From an uncultured Alistipes sp. (GTDB taxonomy: Bacteria > Bacteroidota > Bacteroidia > Bacteroidales > Rikenellaceae), in the NCBI GenBank assembly GCA_944321175.1, contig CALUKI010000027.1, forward strand, positions 1 through 49,827: DNA of 49,827 nt. Reading direction: 5' to 3'. The notes beneath the pieces are model-generated. The model made no database searches. It was not told the origin of the DNA and saw only the letters and a program-made list of their open reading frames with translations. A program made the translations under genes and the position numbers. This document shows, piece by piece, positions 23,346 through 31,531 of this stretch (positions are counted from its first letter, which is position 1; the number at the start of each line of letters is the position of its first letter).

Positions 23346-24637
23346 ACACAAACCAATCTATCAATATCATGAAAGCACAACAAAAAAGTTATGTGTTGCC
23401 CATCGCGATGATGTTCGCACTCTTCGCGATGATCTCGTTCGTCACGGGACTCCAGAACCCGATGGGCATCATTGTCAAAAACCAGTTCGGAGCCTCGAAC
23501 TTCATGTCGCAGCTCGGCAACGCCGCCAACTTCATCGCCTATGCCTTCATGGGTATTCCGGCCGGGCTGATGCTGCAGCGCCTGGGCTACAAAAAGACGG
23601 CGCTGGCATCCGTAGCCGTAGGTTTCATCGGCGTAGGGATCTCCTACCTCTCCGGCCTGATGGCAAGTTTCGGCGTCTATCTCGTCGGCGCCTTCGTTTC
23701 GGGATTCTCGATGTGCATGCTCAACACGGTGGTCAACCCCATGCTCAACACGCTGGGCGGCGGCGGCAACCGGGGCAACCAGCTCATCCAGTTCGGCGGA
23801 TCGCTCAACTCGCTGGCCGCAACGATCGTCCCCGTATTGGTAGGCTATCTGATGGGCAACGCCGCACAGGCAACCATCAGCGACGCCGCACCGGCCCTCT
23901 TCATCGCCATGGGAATCTTCGCGCTGGCCTTCATCGTCCTGCTGGTTATGGAGATTCCCGAACCCTATGCCCTGACCGACGAAAAGGGTGCCGAGAAAAA
24001 CGAGCACAGCGCCCTGTCGTTCCGCCACTTCATACTGGGTACGATCGCCATCTTCGTCTATGTGGGTGTCGAGGTCGGCATTCCGAACTTCGCGAACCTC
24101 TTCATGACCTCCGATCTGGGAATCGATACGACCGTCGCCGGTTCGGTTGTCGGCACCTACTGGTTCCTGATGCTCATCGGACGTTTTGCCGGCGGATGGG
24201 TCGGCGCCAAAGTATCCCCCAAAACGATGCTCTCGACCGTAGCGACCGCAGCCTGCCTGCTGGTCATCTGCGCCATGCTCTTCCCGATCGAGACCGTCGT
24301 CAGCATGCCCGTATTCCAAAGCGACATCTCGTTCGGCATGGCTCAGGTTCCCGTCAGCATCATGCTGCTGATCCTCTGCGGACTCTGCACCTCCGTCATG
24401 TGGGGCGGCATCTTCAACCTTGCCGTAGAGGGGCTCGGAAGATACACCTCGGCGGCTTCCGGCATCTTCATGGTCATGGTATGCGGCGGCGGCATCCTGC
24501 CCTTGATTCAGGGATTCGTAGCCGACAAAGCCGGCTATATGCCCTCCTTCTGGATCGTATTCGCCGGATTGCTCTACATCCTCTACTATGCGCTTGCAGG
24601 ACATAAGAATGTCAATCCCGACATCAAGGTGGACTGA
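23342..24637 (+). CDS. MFS sugar transporter, FucP/NagP-like
   Basis: This protein of about 431 aa has 12 membrane segments and belongs to the fucose permease (FHS) branch of the major facilitator superfamily (FALFAMISFVTGLQNPMGIIVKNQFGASNFMSQLGNAANFIAYAFMGIPAGLMLQRLGYKKT; FVSGFSMCMLNTVVNPMLNTLGGGGNRGNQLIQFGGSLNSLAATIVP). Such proteins import hexoses with protons; the specific sugar is not determined. The start at 23342 overlaps the preceding stop (ATGA); an alternative start at 23369 (MKAQQKSYVLPIAMM) matches the family better in length. No sugar kinase is adjacent. A strong hairpin follows. Confidence 0.9.
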   Translation: MNTNQSINIMKAQQKSYVLPIAMMFALFAMISFVTGLQNPMGIIVKNQFGASNFMSQLGNAANFIAYAFMGIPAGLMLQRLGYKKTALASVAVGFIGVGISYLSGLMASFGVYLVGAFVSGFSMCMLNTVVNPMLNTLGGGGNRGNQLIQFGGSLNSLAATIVPVLVGYLMGNAAQATISDAAPALFIAMGIFALAFIVLLVMEIPEPYALTDEKGAEKNEHSALSFRHFILGTIAIFVYVGVEVGIPNFANLFMTSDLGIDTTVAGSVVGTYWFLMLIGRFAGGWVGAKVSPKTMLSTVATAACLLVICAMLFPIETVVSMPVFQSDISFGMAQVPVSIMLLILCGLCTSVMWGGIFNLAVEGLGRYTSAASGIFMVMVCGGGILPLIQGFVADKAGYMPSFWIVFAGLLYILYYALAGHKNVNPDIKVD

Positions 24638-24653
24638 ACCGGCTGCCGATCGG

Positions 24654-24691
24654 CGAAACGGGCCGGCCCCTTCGTGGGCCGGCCCGTTTCG
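24654..24691. terminator. Hairpin terminator between convergent genes
   Basis: CGAAACGGGCCGGCCC (24654-24669) pairs perfectly with GGGCCGGCCCGTTTCG (24676-24691) around CTTCGT. It lies between the convergent transporter and acyltransferase genes and could serve both, although the U tract is short. Confidence 0.75.
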
Positions 24692-24708
24692 GTTGCATGA
24701 GGCATCGG

Positions 24709-25851
24709 TCACATCACCACGCGCCGCGTGACGCTCCAGCGCCTCATCGCCCAGACGACAAGCGCGCTCGCGGCGAAGGCCGCGACGCTCATCCCCGCAA
24801 GCCGCACCCAGTCGGGCAGCGCGGCGCAGTCGAGCAGGTCGTAACATGCGGGGATCACGGCGAAGTGGCACAGATAGATACCGAAGGTGAGCGACGCCAG
24901 ACGCGAAAGCCACGGACGGGCAGCAACGGAGAGTTTCTGCACGACGACGAAGACGGGCAGCGTCATCATGAAGACGTTGATGCCGCAGAAGTACCACACG
25001 ATCTCCAAATAGGCGAAATTGCCCGGAAACCGGTTCTGCGTGGCGACGAAGCCCAGTGCCGTTATGAGGTATCCGGCCACGAAGAGCGGCGCCATCACGC
25101 CGAGCGTCCGCCTCCAGCTCCACCGCAGGGGATAGCGCACCAGATAGTAGGCCAGCACCAGATAGCCGACGAAGCCCGAAAAATAGTAGAACGTCCCGTA
25201 GGCGTTCCAGTCGCAGACGCCCCACAGCCCCATGTTGCCGCCGTTGCCCGCATAGCCCAGCAGCGGAGCTGCCACCTCGACGTAGGGCAGCAGCAGCGCC
25301 ACGCCCCACACGGTCAGGAAGAGTTGCAGATCGCGCCGCGAGGCCTGCCGCAGCCACGCGCTCAGCACCGGCATCACAAGGTAAAGCCCCACGAGCATAT
25401 AGAGATACCACAGCGGCGTGGTGTCGTAGTTGAAGTTGAAGACGAACGTATAGAGGCGCACGGCGAGCTGGCGCACGGAATACGACGCCGGATCGACCGT
25501 CGGACTCTGCGTAGCGGCGCCGAAGGTATGGAGATAGGCGAAGAAGAGCAGCGGCAGCATCAGCGACCAAAACAGGAGCGGCGGTACGATGCGGCCGATG
25601 CGCCGGCGGTAGAAGGCCCCCATTCCCTCGCCTGCGGGCAGCAACAGCACGCCGGTCATCATCACGAAGAGCGGCACGCTGCACCGGACCAGACTGCCGG
25701 CGAAAGCGCCGGTCAGAAACGCGCCGCGATCGGCATCGAGCTGCCCCACGAAGGGGTCGCAGCAGTGGGCGAAAACGACCAGAAAACAGGCCAGCACACG
25801 CAACAGGTCTATCCAGCCGATGTGCTCTCTGCGAGAAAACGAATCTTTCAT
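24709..25851 (-). CDS. Acyltransferase family 3 membrane protein
   Basis: This 380-aa protein with about ten membrane segments belongs to the acyltransferase-3 family (OafA/YrhL/Wzh-like), which O-acetylates surface sugars or other exported glycans. The N-terminal motif IGWIDLLRVLACFLVVFAHCCDPF contains the conserved Asp and the proposed catalytic His (FAH). Further marks are RCSVPLFVMMTGVLL, FYRRRIGRIVPPLLFW and FGIYLCHFAVIP. It lies 47 nt beyond the stop codon of the secreted protein gene, same strand, so the two may be co-transcribed. Substrate unknown. Confidence 0.88.
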   Translation of the reverse strand: MKDSFSRREHIGWIDLLRVLACFLVVFAHCCDPFVGQLDADRGAFLTGAFAGSLVRCSVPLFVMMTGVLLLPAGEGMGAFYRRRIGRIVPPLLFWSLMLPLLFFAYLHTFGAATQSPTVDPASYSVRQLAVRLYTFVFNFNYDTTPLWYLYMLVGLYLVMPVLSAWLRQASRRDLQLFLTVWGVALLLPYVEVAAPLLGYAGNGGNMGLWGVCDWNAYGTFYYFSGFVGYLVLAYYLVRYPLRWSWRRTLGVMAPLFVAGYLITALGFVATQNRFPGNFAYLEIVWYFCGINVFMMTLPVFVVVQKLSVAARPWLSRLASLTFGIYLCHFAVIPACYDLLDCAALPDWVRLAGMSVAAFAASALVVWAMRRWSVTRRVVM

Positions 25852-25898
25852 CTATTCGAAGTTTGGTATGTTCGGGCGCAAACCGACGACGCACGCTG

Positions 25899-27941
25899 TC
25901 AGGGGCGCACACCCATCTCGTCGAACTTGGCCGCCGCATGGAGGAAATGGGCCGTAATCCAGAAGACCGTCCATCCCTCGGCATATCCGCCGCGGAACTG
26001 CGTCACGTCACTCAAATCGCCGCGCTGTGCGAAATTCGTCTGCTGGATCTGTTCGCCCTGACGGCCCCACGGATCGATCAACTGGCCGCAACTGCGGTAC
26101 ATCACCCACGCCAACGACTGCAAGTTCCCGTCGTTCGTATAAGTTCCCAAGCGGTAGAGTTCAGGGGCATAGAGCACGCCATAGACGTCGAGATGCTGGT
26201 TCTGGGGAGAGACCGATGTCCAGCCGCGCGTGCGTAATCCTCGGTCGGCCAGACGACCCGCCGGCAACGGGATATCCCACACCACCGTATAGCTCAGACA
26301 GACATCTGCGGCATGTTGCGCACGCTGCAGCCACTCGGCATCATGCGTATGCTCGTAGAGCGCCAGAAACCCTTGAAAAGCGGCCCACGCACCCTCCTTG
26401 TCCTCGCCCGACGCATCGAGCGTGCCGCCCCAATAGGGCTCGTCCATCGACAGATGCCGCGCAGCATAATGGTCGGCGGCACGCACCGCGGCAGCGGCAT
26501 AGCGTTCGCAGTCGAACAGTTCGGCGGCCACGAGCAACGGAGCAATGAAAAAGGCCTCGGCCGTTGACCGCGGATGCCATGCGGGATCCGCGATCCGCCG
26601 CACGGCGAAGTCGCAGGCACGGCGCAGGAAGACCTCCCATCGGGTCGTATCATAGCCGCCCGTCCGGCGGGCCGAACGGATCGCCAGCGCGAAATTGTAC
26701 ATCGCCTGCCCCATCGAAACCGGATCGGGCGACGACCAGCGCTGCGAAGCGACATCATACTGCACGCGAAACCCCGCCTCGTCGAAGGGCGCCCGTGTCA
26801 GAAAATCGAGCGAACGCTGCACCATCGCATGCATACCGACCGTATCAACTCCGAGCGCACCGAGATGCTGGAGGAAATAGCCCGGCGCCGCAGCCTGCCC
26901 GCACCACCCCATCACGATCGCGCGGCGCGGCGCGGGATACATGTTGAATCCCGCGACCGGCCCCTCGTCGATCCAGCGCGAACGCATCATGCGGCATTTC
27001 GCCGCCACGATCTCTTCGAAACCCGGCAGCCCCTCGCACGAAAAAGGCGCATACAGTTCCAACGCCCGATGGACAGGCCGCTGGAAAGCTGCGCCGCGCA
27101 ACGACGCAGGATCGATCGCCAGCCGGAACTCCTTCTCGATTACCGTTCCCGGTCGGACGGTCAGGTATTGATCGGGCAGTTGCAAACTGCCCTTTTGGAG
27201 TGCCTTGCAGGCCCCCGCACGACCATTGTAGCCGATCGGGCCCGACAGCAGCAGCAATTCGGGCCGCTCGTCCGCCTGCCGCACGCCGAGCGACCACCAG
27301 TGATCCGCATAGCGCGGATCGGCGAGCGGACTGGGCAATGTAAAGAGCGATGCTGCCGCGCAACATTCGCCGCATTCGATCTCGAACGCAGCGAACGGCA
27401 TCGGATAGCGGTGTTCTTCGAAAAGGGCGAACTCGCCGGCCCGGCCTTCGTAACGCACGACATTGTCGGGCGTATTGCGCGCGCCCGACGGATTGCCGTA
27501 GTAGAGAATCCCCGGCAGAAAAGGCCGTGCCGGACATGGGGGCAGCTGCCACCGGATACCGAGCGTCACCGAATCGAGTACAGGGCCCTCCGTCCACTCG
27601 TAACGGCGGATGCAATGCAGCAGATCGCCCTCGACGCGGTAAGCGTCGCGCAGCAGCCACCGGCCGCCTCGGCAGGCCAGTTCCCCCGAAAGGATCGTCC
27701 ACCCGCCCGTCTGTTCGCATGCCTCGGCATGCACATGCCGCCACCCGGCCGGCGCCCCGTCGCGCCAGGCCGTCGCGATCGACCACAGCCCCTCCGCAGG
27801 CGGTGTCACGACGAACCCGCCGCACGACCACCGAGGGACGAAACCGGCGGAGTCGCGCACGACTTCGAAGCGGGGCAAAGCGCCGAGCGGCGCGACCGAG
27901 AAACAGGCCAGGAGAAGCGCAAGGAAGGGTATTTTTTTCAT
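25899..27941 (-). CDS. Secreted protein of unknown function, six-hairpin-glycosidase-like
   Basis: This 680-aa protein has a signal peptide (MKKIPFLALLLACFSVAPLGA) and no lipobox. I cannot name the family. About residues 25-300 look like a beta-rich N-terminal domain (WSCGGFVVTPPAEGLWSIATAW; RRYEWTEGPVLDSVTLGIRW). About residues 310-680 are alpha-helical with repeated Trp- and Tyr-rich turns (WCGQAAAPGYFLQHL; YNFALAIRSARRTGGY; WAAFQGFLALYEHTHDAEWLQRAQHAADVCLSY; YEHTHD), reminiscent of the alpha/alpha toroid of six-hairpin glycosidases. A carbohydrate role is therefore inferred only. I chose ATG 27941 for its signal peptide; ATG 27956 adds five residues, and the frame further upstream runs across the promoter. 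Confidence 0.75.
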   Translation of the reverse strand: MKKIPFLALLLACFSVAPLGALPRFEVVRDSAGFVPRWSCGGFVVTPPAEGLWSIATAWRDGAPAGWRHVHAEACEQTGGWTILSGELACRGGRWLLRDAYRVEGDLLHCIRRYEWTEGPVLDSVTLGIRWQLPPCPARPFLPGILYYGNPSGARNTPDNVVRYEGRAGEFALFEEHRYPMPFAAFEIECGECCAAASLFTLPSPLADPRYADHWWSLGVRQADERPELLLLSGPIGYNGRAGACKALQKGSLQLPDQYLTVRPGTVIEKEFRLAIDPASLRGAAFQRPVHRALELYAPFSCEGLPGFEEIVAAKCRMMRSRWIDEGPVAGFNMYPAPRRAIVMGWCGQAAAPGYFLQHLGALGVDTVGMHAMVQRSLDFLTRAPFDEAGFRVQYDVASQRWSSPDPVSMGQAMYNFALAIRSARRTGGYDTTRWEVFLRRACDFAVRRIADPAWHPRSTAEAFFIAPLLVAAELFDCERYAAAAVRAADHYAARHLSMDEPYWGGTLDASGEDKEGAWAAFQGFLALYEHTHDAEWLQRAQHAADVCLSYTVVWDIPLPAGRLADRGLRTRGWTSVSPQNQHLDVYGVLYAPELYRLGTYTNDGNLQSLAWVMYRSCGQLIDPWGRQGEQIQQTNFAQRGDLSDVTQFRGGYAEGWTVFWITAHFLHAAAKFDEMGVRP

Positions 27942-28033
27942 AACACGGAGTTTCATCAGAAACAGGATACGGCACAACGGACGACGAATGAATCCACTCG
28001 AAATTCGCTGGGACGTTTTTTCCAAAACGAAGT

Positions 28034-28064
28034 CAAAGATACGAAAAATGAGGCGGATTGCAAA
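28034..28064 (-). promoter_or_regulatory. Promoter of the secreted protein gene
   Basis: On the minus strand TTTG (28064-28061), a 19-nt spacer and TATCTTTG (28041-28034). Start near 28028 with a leader of about 87 nt. Confidence 0.8.
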
Positions 28065-28189
28065 TTTTTCACCGTTCGCATGCAAGATTTCGTATCCAAG
28101 GTCATTTATAATATGACCGAAAGGGGAGTACCCGATTGAAAAGAGGAGATTTGCAGGTCGGATGCATGGGAATGCAGGGTTGGCCGTAC

Positions 28190-28332
28190 AAAAAAAAATC
28201 GAGGCAATCCGAGAAGGTATTCGATTCCGGACGAGCACCGTCCCGAAATCTTAGTAATGGACTCGTCCGTTACAACCTCTCGATTTCCTCTACCAACCTA
28301 AAACTACTAACCTAAATGAACCTTAAAACTTC
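28190..28332 (-). ncRNA. Predicted small RNA A of a tandem pair (about 143 nt)
   Basis: A minus-strand promoter (28369-28338) leads into a 5' domain of about 40 nt shared with RNA B (repeated TTTAGGTTRGT motif), then a unique part, ending in a run of nine T's (plus A's 28190-28198). The 3' part folds: AAATCGAG (28286-28279) pairs with CTCGATTT (28203-28196) just before and into the U run, and inside it CGGACGAG (28269-28262) pairs with CTCGTCCG (28235-28228). No start codon with a meaningful frame is present. It lies upstream of, and is separate from, the promoter of the secreted protein gene. Confidence 0.75.
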
Positions 28333-28337
28333 GGGTA

Positions 28338-28369
28338 CAAAGATAAGGGGTTTTTCGGGATTGCGCAAG
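28338..28369 (-). promoter_or_regulatory. Promoter of small RNA A
   Basis: On the minus strand TTG (in CTTG, 28369-28366), a 20-nt spacer and TATCTTTG (28345-28338), inside the repeated block. Confidence 0.75.
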
Positions 28370-28555
28370 TATTTTAGTAAATATTTTTAATATTTTATTC
28401 AGATTTTTTAGCAACAGCGTGGCTATGTGTATTTTGCTCTCAGGGCGTCGCGAGGCGGAGACGGCCGGAAACCGGCACGGAAGAGAACCGCAGGATTCTC
28501 TTCGGGATCGGAGACACGGCACGGACGTTGTGCGGGGAGGTCGTTCGGCAGGGAC

Positions 28556-28652
28556 AAAAAAAGAAGGAAACCCGATACCGGAGCAGAACGCCCAGCGGCT
28601 CGTTGTTTCCTCACCAACCTAAAACTACTAACCTAAATGAACCTTAAAACTT
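28556..28652 (-). ncRNA. Predicted small RNA B of a tandem pair (about 97 nt)
   Basis: It has the same promoter and 5' domain as RNA A, then a different, shorter 3' part. GGAAAC directly after the shared domain (28609-28604) pairs with GTTTCC (28571-28566), followed by TTC and a run of seven T's (plus A's 28556-28562). The closing helix occupies the same place relative to the shared domain as in RNA A, although its sequence differs. No coding frame is seen. Confidence 0.72.
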
Positions 28653-28658
28653 CGGGTG

Positions 28659-28690
28659 CAAAGATAAGGGGTTTTTCGGTATCGTGCAAG
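28659..28690 (-). promoter_or_regulatory. Promoter of small RNA B
   Basis: On the minus strand TTG (in CTTG, 28690-28687), a 20-nt spacer and TATCTTTG (28666-28659), identical in layout to the promoter of RNA A. Confidence 0.75.
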
Positions 28691-28784
28691 TTTTTTAGTA
28701 AAAATTTTTACGATTTTTTGAAGAAAATTTAATTTAAATCTGCATACATCTCATTTTCAGCAAATTATTAAGCAGGCGGATAAA

Positions 28785-28815
28785 TTTGTTTGCATCGGAA
28801 ATAGTCGTAACTTTG
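28785..28815 (+). promoter_or_regulatory. Promoter of the glycosyltransferase pair
   Basis: TTTG (28785-28788), a 19-nt spacer and TAACTTTG (28808-28815), ending 22 nt before the ATG. It diverges from the small-RNA promoters. Confidence 0.8.
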
Positions 28816-28837
28816 CAGGCCTTATCAAAATAAATTT

Positions 28838-29752
28838 ATGGTTTCGGTCATTATTCCCAACTATTGCCACGCCCGCTATTTGAAACAGCGGATCGACAGC
28901 GTGCTCGCGCAGACCTACTCCGACATCGAAGTGGTACTGCTCGATGACTGCTCGACGGACAGCAGTCGGGAAATTCTCGAAAGTTACCGAAGCCATCCCC
29001 GTATAAAGCAGATCGTCTATAATGACCGCAACAGCGGTTCGGCTTTCGCACAATGGCAAAAGGGATTTGCCCTTACCGGCGGAGAGTACATCTGGATCGC
29101 CGAAAGCGACGATTACGCCGATCCGACATTTTTGGAGCGGTGCGTTGCAGCTCTGGACTCCGATTCGGATTGTGTCATCGCACACACGTTGAGCCGCACG
29201 GTCAACAGCGACGGCCGGCCGATCGGCCGGCCGCACGGAATCGGACGTCCGACCCGCACGACGAACGGCCGCCTGTTCGTCATCCGTCACCTTCTGCGGC
29301 GAAACGAACTCTACAATGCGAGCATGGCCGTTTTCCGCCGCTCGGCACTGCCTTCAGCAGCGGACTACGCCGGATTCCGCTATGCCGGCGACTGGCTGTT
29401 CTGGATGCTCACGGCACTTCAAGGCAACGTGACAACGATCTTTGAGCCGCTCAATGCGTTTCGCCGGCACGAAACCGCCACCACAACCCATGGAGAACAG
29501 ACCGGAGAACTCTATACGGAGGTACTGCAAATCCTGCAAATCATTTTCGGAAAGGTGAAAATCGCCTCCCCCGTGCGTTGGGCATTGGAGGGCAAACAGC
29601 TCTGTCGTTTGCGCAAGGCATACCGGAAATCGGGATATGCCCCGATTTATCAAACGTGCCGGAACCGGTGGCGGAGTGTCTATCCGCACACGCTGCTGCG
29701 ACGGATGTGGTATAAAATTTACGGGGCACTGCCCGATACGGTATTTTTTTAA
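28838..29752 (+). CDS. Glycosyltransferase family 2 protein
   Basis: This 304-aa GT-A fold glycosyltransferase begins VSVIIPNYCHARYLKQRIDSVLAQTYSDIEVVLLDDCSTDSS, the standard nucleotide-sugar binding start, and carries the metal-binding acidic motif in IWIAESDDYADPTFLERC. The middle (YAGDWLFWMLTALQG, then FRRHETATTTHGEQ) matches the acceptor region of GT2 enzymes acting on lipopolysaccharide or capsule. It is followed 10 nt later by another GT2 gene. The donor and acceptor are unknown; assembly of a surface glycan core is inferred from the four-gene cluster. Confidence 0.9.
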   Translation: MVSVIIPNYCHARYLKQRIDSVLAQTYSDIEVVLLDDCSTDSSREILESYRSHPRIKQIVYNDRNSGSAFAQWQKGFALTGGEYIWIAESDDYADPTFLERCVAALDSDSDCVIAHTLSRTVNSDGRPIGRPHGIGRPTRTTNGRLFVIRHLLRRNELYNASMAVFRRSALPSAADYAGFRYAGDWLFWMLTALQGNVTTIFEPLNAFRRHETATTTHGEQTGELYTEVLQILQIIFGKVKIASPVRWALEGKQLCRLRKAYRKSGYAPIYQTCRNRWRSVYPHTLLRRMWYKIYGALPDTVFF

Positions 29753-29762
29753 TCGCGGAAAA

Positions 29763-30581
29763 ATGGAACGATTCAAAACATCTTTGATCATCTCGACCTA
29801 CAACTGGCCCGAAGCGTTGGAACTGTGTCTGAAAAGCAGTCTCAGTCAAACGGTCCTGCCCGATGAGATACTCATCGCGGACGATGGTTCGGATGAACGG
29901 ACCGCACGGCTGGTTGAACAGATTGCCGAGGGGGCCTCGATTCCGATCGTCCATGTATGGCACGAAGATACCGGATTCCGATTGGGGAGCATCCGCAACA
30001 AAGCCATTGCACGCGCCACAGGCGATTATATCATCCAGATCGACGGCGATGTGATCCTTCCGCCCGATTTCATACGCGACCATCTCTCGACGGCACGTCC
30101 GCGACGTTTCGTCAGCGGCAGCCGCGTACTGCTCGGCCCCGATTATTCCGCGCTGCTGCTGCAACAACGGTCCATCGACGTCAAGGTCTGGCAGAAAGAC
30201 GTGTGCAACAAGCTCAACGCAATCCGGATGCCTTGGATCTCGCCGCTGTTCGGCCGCTACAAGCCCGGCGTAACACGCGGCTGCAACATGGCCTTCTGGC
30301 GCGACGACGCGATCTGCGTCAACGGGTACAACGAACTCATTCAGGGCTGGGGCAGCGAGGATTACGAATTCGGCATGCGGCTCTCGCACATCGGCACACA
30401 CCATTTTGCATTGAAGCTCGCCGGATGTGTCTACCATATCTATCACAATGTTCGGGCCCGCGACCAGTCGGTCACCAATCAGGTATTGGCCAATCTCACG
30501 CGCAGCCGCCGCCTGCTGCGCTGCAAACACGGAATTTCGCAATATCTCGATCCGATAGCAGCGCCGCTGAGCGAAGAGTAA
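29763..30581 (+). CDS. Glycosyltransferase family 2 protein with galactosyltransferase-like C-terminus
   Basis: This 272-aa enzyme has the GT2 start (TSLIISTYNWPEALELCLKSSLSQTVLPDEILIADDGSDE), a DGDV metal motif (IIQIDGDVILPPDF) and the GWGSEDYEFGMRL motif near residue 200, typical of the chondroitin-synthase/galactosyltransferase C-terminal module, where the ED pair is catalytic. A longer frame from 29637 would overlap the preceding gene, so I chose ATG 29763. It is probably co-transcribed with the preceding gene and ends at a shared terminator. Confidence 0.91.
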   Translation: MERFKTSLIISTYNWPEALELCLKSSLSQTVLPDEILIADDGSDERTARLVEQIAEGASIPIVHVWHEDTGFRLGSIRNKAIARATGDYIIQIDGDVILPPDFIRDHLSTARPRRFVSGSRVLLGPDYSALLLQQRSIDVKVWQKDVCNKLNAIRMPWISPLFGRYKPGVTRGCNMAFWRDDAICVNGYNELIQGWGSEDYEFGMRLSHIGTHHFALKLAGCVYHIYHNVRARDQSVTNQVLANLTRSRRLLRCKHGISQYLDPIAAPLSEE

Positions 30582-30596
30582 ACAGGGTCTTTCCAC

Positions 30597-30639
30597 AAAA
30601 AACCGGTGCATGCGGAGATGCCGCATGCACCGGTTTTTT
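30597..30639. terminator. Bidirectional terminator between glycosyltransferase pairs
   Basis: AAAAAACCGGTGCATGCGG (30597-30615) pairs perfectly with CCGCATGCACCGGTTTTTT (30621-30639) around AGATG. There are T runs on both strands, so it serves the plus-strand pair and the convergent minus-strand pair. Confidence 0.9.
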
Positions 30640-30742
30640 CATGCCGCGCCGCACACGGAGGCGATGGAGATGGCCGGATACGGAAGAAAACGCTTTTTTC
30701 CAGCCGAAAGCGGCAAGGCGTGTGATGCCGCGGCGATCGCGC

Positions 30743-31531
30743 TCAACCGGCATTCGGAATGATTCCCCGCCATGCCCGGCGCATGCGCGGTTTCGACCAG
30801 CTGTGACAGCCGAACGGCAGCGCGCCCTGCAAACGGCGCAGGGCATAGGCCGGATGGGTATCGATTGAAAAGCGGAGTGCCTCGTCCGGAGCCGGATAAC
30901 GAAAGTCCTGCGGAACCGTCGCCCAGAATACGTCTTCGTTATAGAGATGATGCCGTTGGGCAAGGAAGTGTTCCGCCTCGGCATGATAGGTCACACACGC
31001 TTGACGGAACGTCTCGACGCGACGCAGCGACAATCCGCCATTGCCAATACGTCCGTAGAGAACCTGCCGCGAGATTCTGCCCTTTCGTTTGGCCATCGAT
31101 TCCCGCCACTGCACATATTGTTTCACGACCGGCAGATCGTAGCATGGGCGCCGCAGCCAGGGGGCAGCCACACAGTCATACCCTTTCCGGCACCAAAAGT
31201 CCAGTTCGTCCTTGAAGATCCACGCATCGGTATGACAGACCAGCAGGTATTCGGCATCGGCAAAAAGCGCATAGAATGCCTCAGAGAGCATCATGCGATT
31301 GTAACCGGCAATGCCGTTACGGCGGCCGAGCCACTCCTCGCCGACAGCCCGCGTTTCAAGGTTCAGGACGCCGCAACAGGCCGGCGGAGCGATGTTTTCC
31401 GGATGCAATACCACAAAAGGCCGCGCAGACAATACACGCACGTTGTTCCGCAACGAGGCCTCCTCGTCGGATGTCAGTTCCCGATAAACGGGGACGGCGA
31501 CACGAACGAGCGAACGGAGCAGATCAGCCAT
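30743..31531 (-). CDS. DUF5672-type glycosyltransferase-like protein
   Basis: This 262-aa protein resembles the DUF5672 family, found in surface glycan loci. Features: VAVPVYRELTSDEEASLRNNVRVL at the N-terminus, a DTDAW-like site (LLVCHTDAWIFKDELDFW) that looks like a metal-binding DxD, GYDCVAAPW, GRIGNGGLSLRR and LYNEDVFWATVP. These spaced motifs fit a GT-A glycosyltransferase. Its start overlaps the end of the upstream gene by 8 bp, so the two are coupled. Function is inferred from family and context. Confidence 0.82.
   Translation of the reverse strand: MADLLRSLVRVAVPVYRELTSDEEASLRNNVRVLSARPFVVLHPENIAPPACCGVLNLETRAVGEEWLGRRNGIAGYNRMMLSEAFYALFADAEYLLVCHTDAWIFKDELDFWCRKGYDCVAAPWLRRPCYDLPVVKQYVQWRESMAKRKGRISRQVLYGRIGNGGLSLRRVETFRQACVTYHAEAEHFLAQRHHLYNEDVFWATVPQDFRYPAPDEALRFSIDTHPAYALRRLQGALPFGCHSWSKPRMRRAWRGIIPNAG

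Larger units (their letters stand above)
28292..28716. repeat. Direct repeat containing promoter and 5' domain of small RNAs A and B
   Basis: A 67-nt block is repeated at 28292-28358 and 28613-28679 with a single difference (A or G just before CAAAGATA). Weaker similarity continues on the promoter side to about 28395 and 28716 (GCAAGTATTTTAGTAAA against GCAAGTTTTTTAGTAAA). The copies are 321 nt apart in the same orientation. The sequence between them (28400-28555) contains a small hairpin, GAAGAGAA/TTCTCTTC at 28480-28503, and no gene. Confidence 0.92.

Noticed and set aside
23321..25984. Minus-strand open frame of 887 codons
   Set aside because: It spans the plus-strand MFS transporter gene and, in another frame, the acyltransferase gene. 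Its composition is shadow-like and it crosses the convergent terminator at 24654-24691.
26574..28139. Plus-strand open frame of 521 codons
   Set aside because: It is antisense to the secreted protein gene and runs through that gene's promoter; no recognisable domain.
28292..28679. Possible CRISPR array
   Set aside because: There are only two repeats, 67 nt long and 321 nt apart, containing promoter boxes. No cas genes are near. Two tandem transcription units explain it better.
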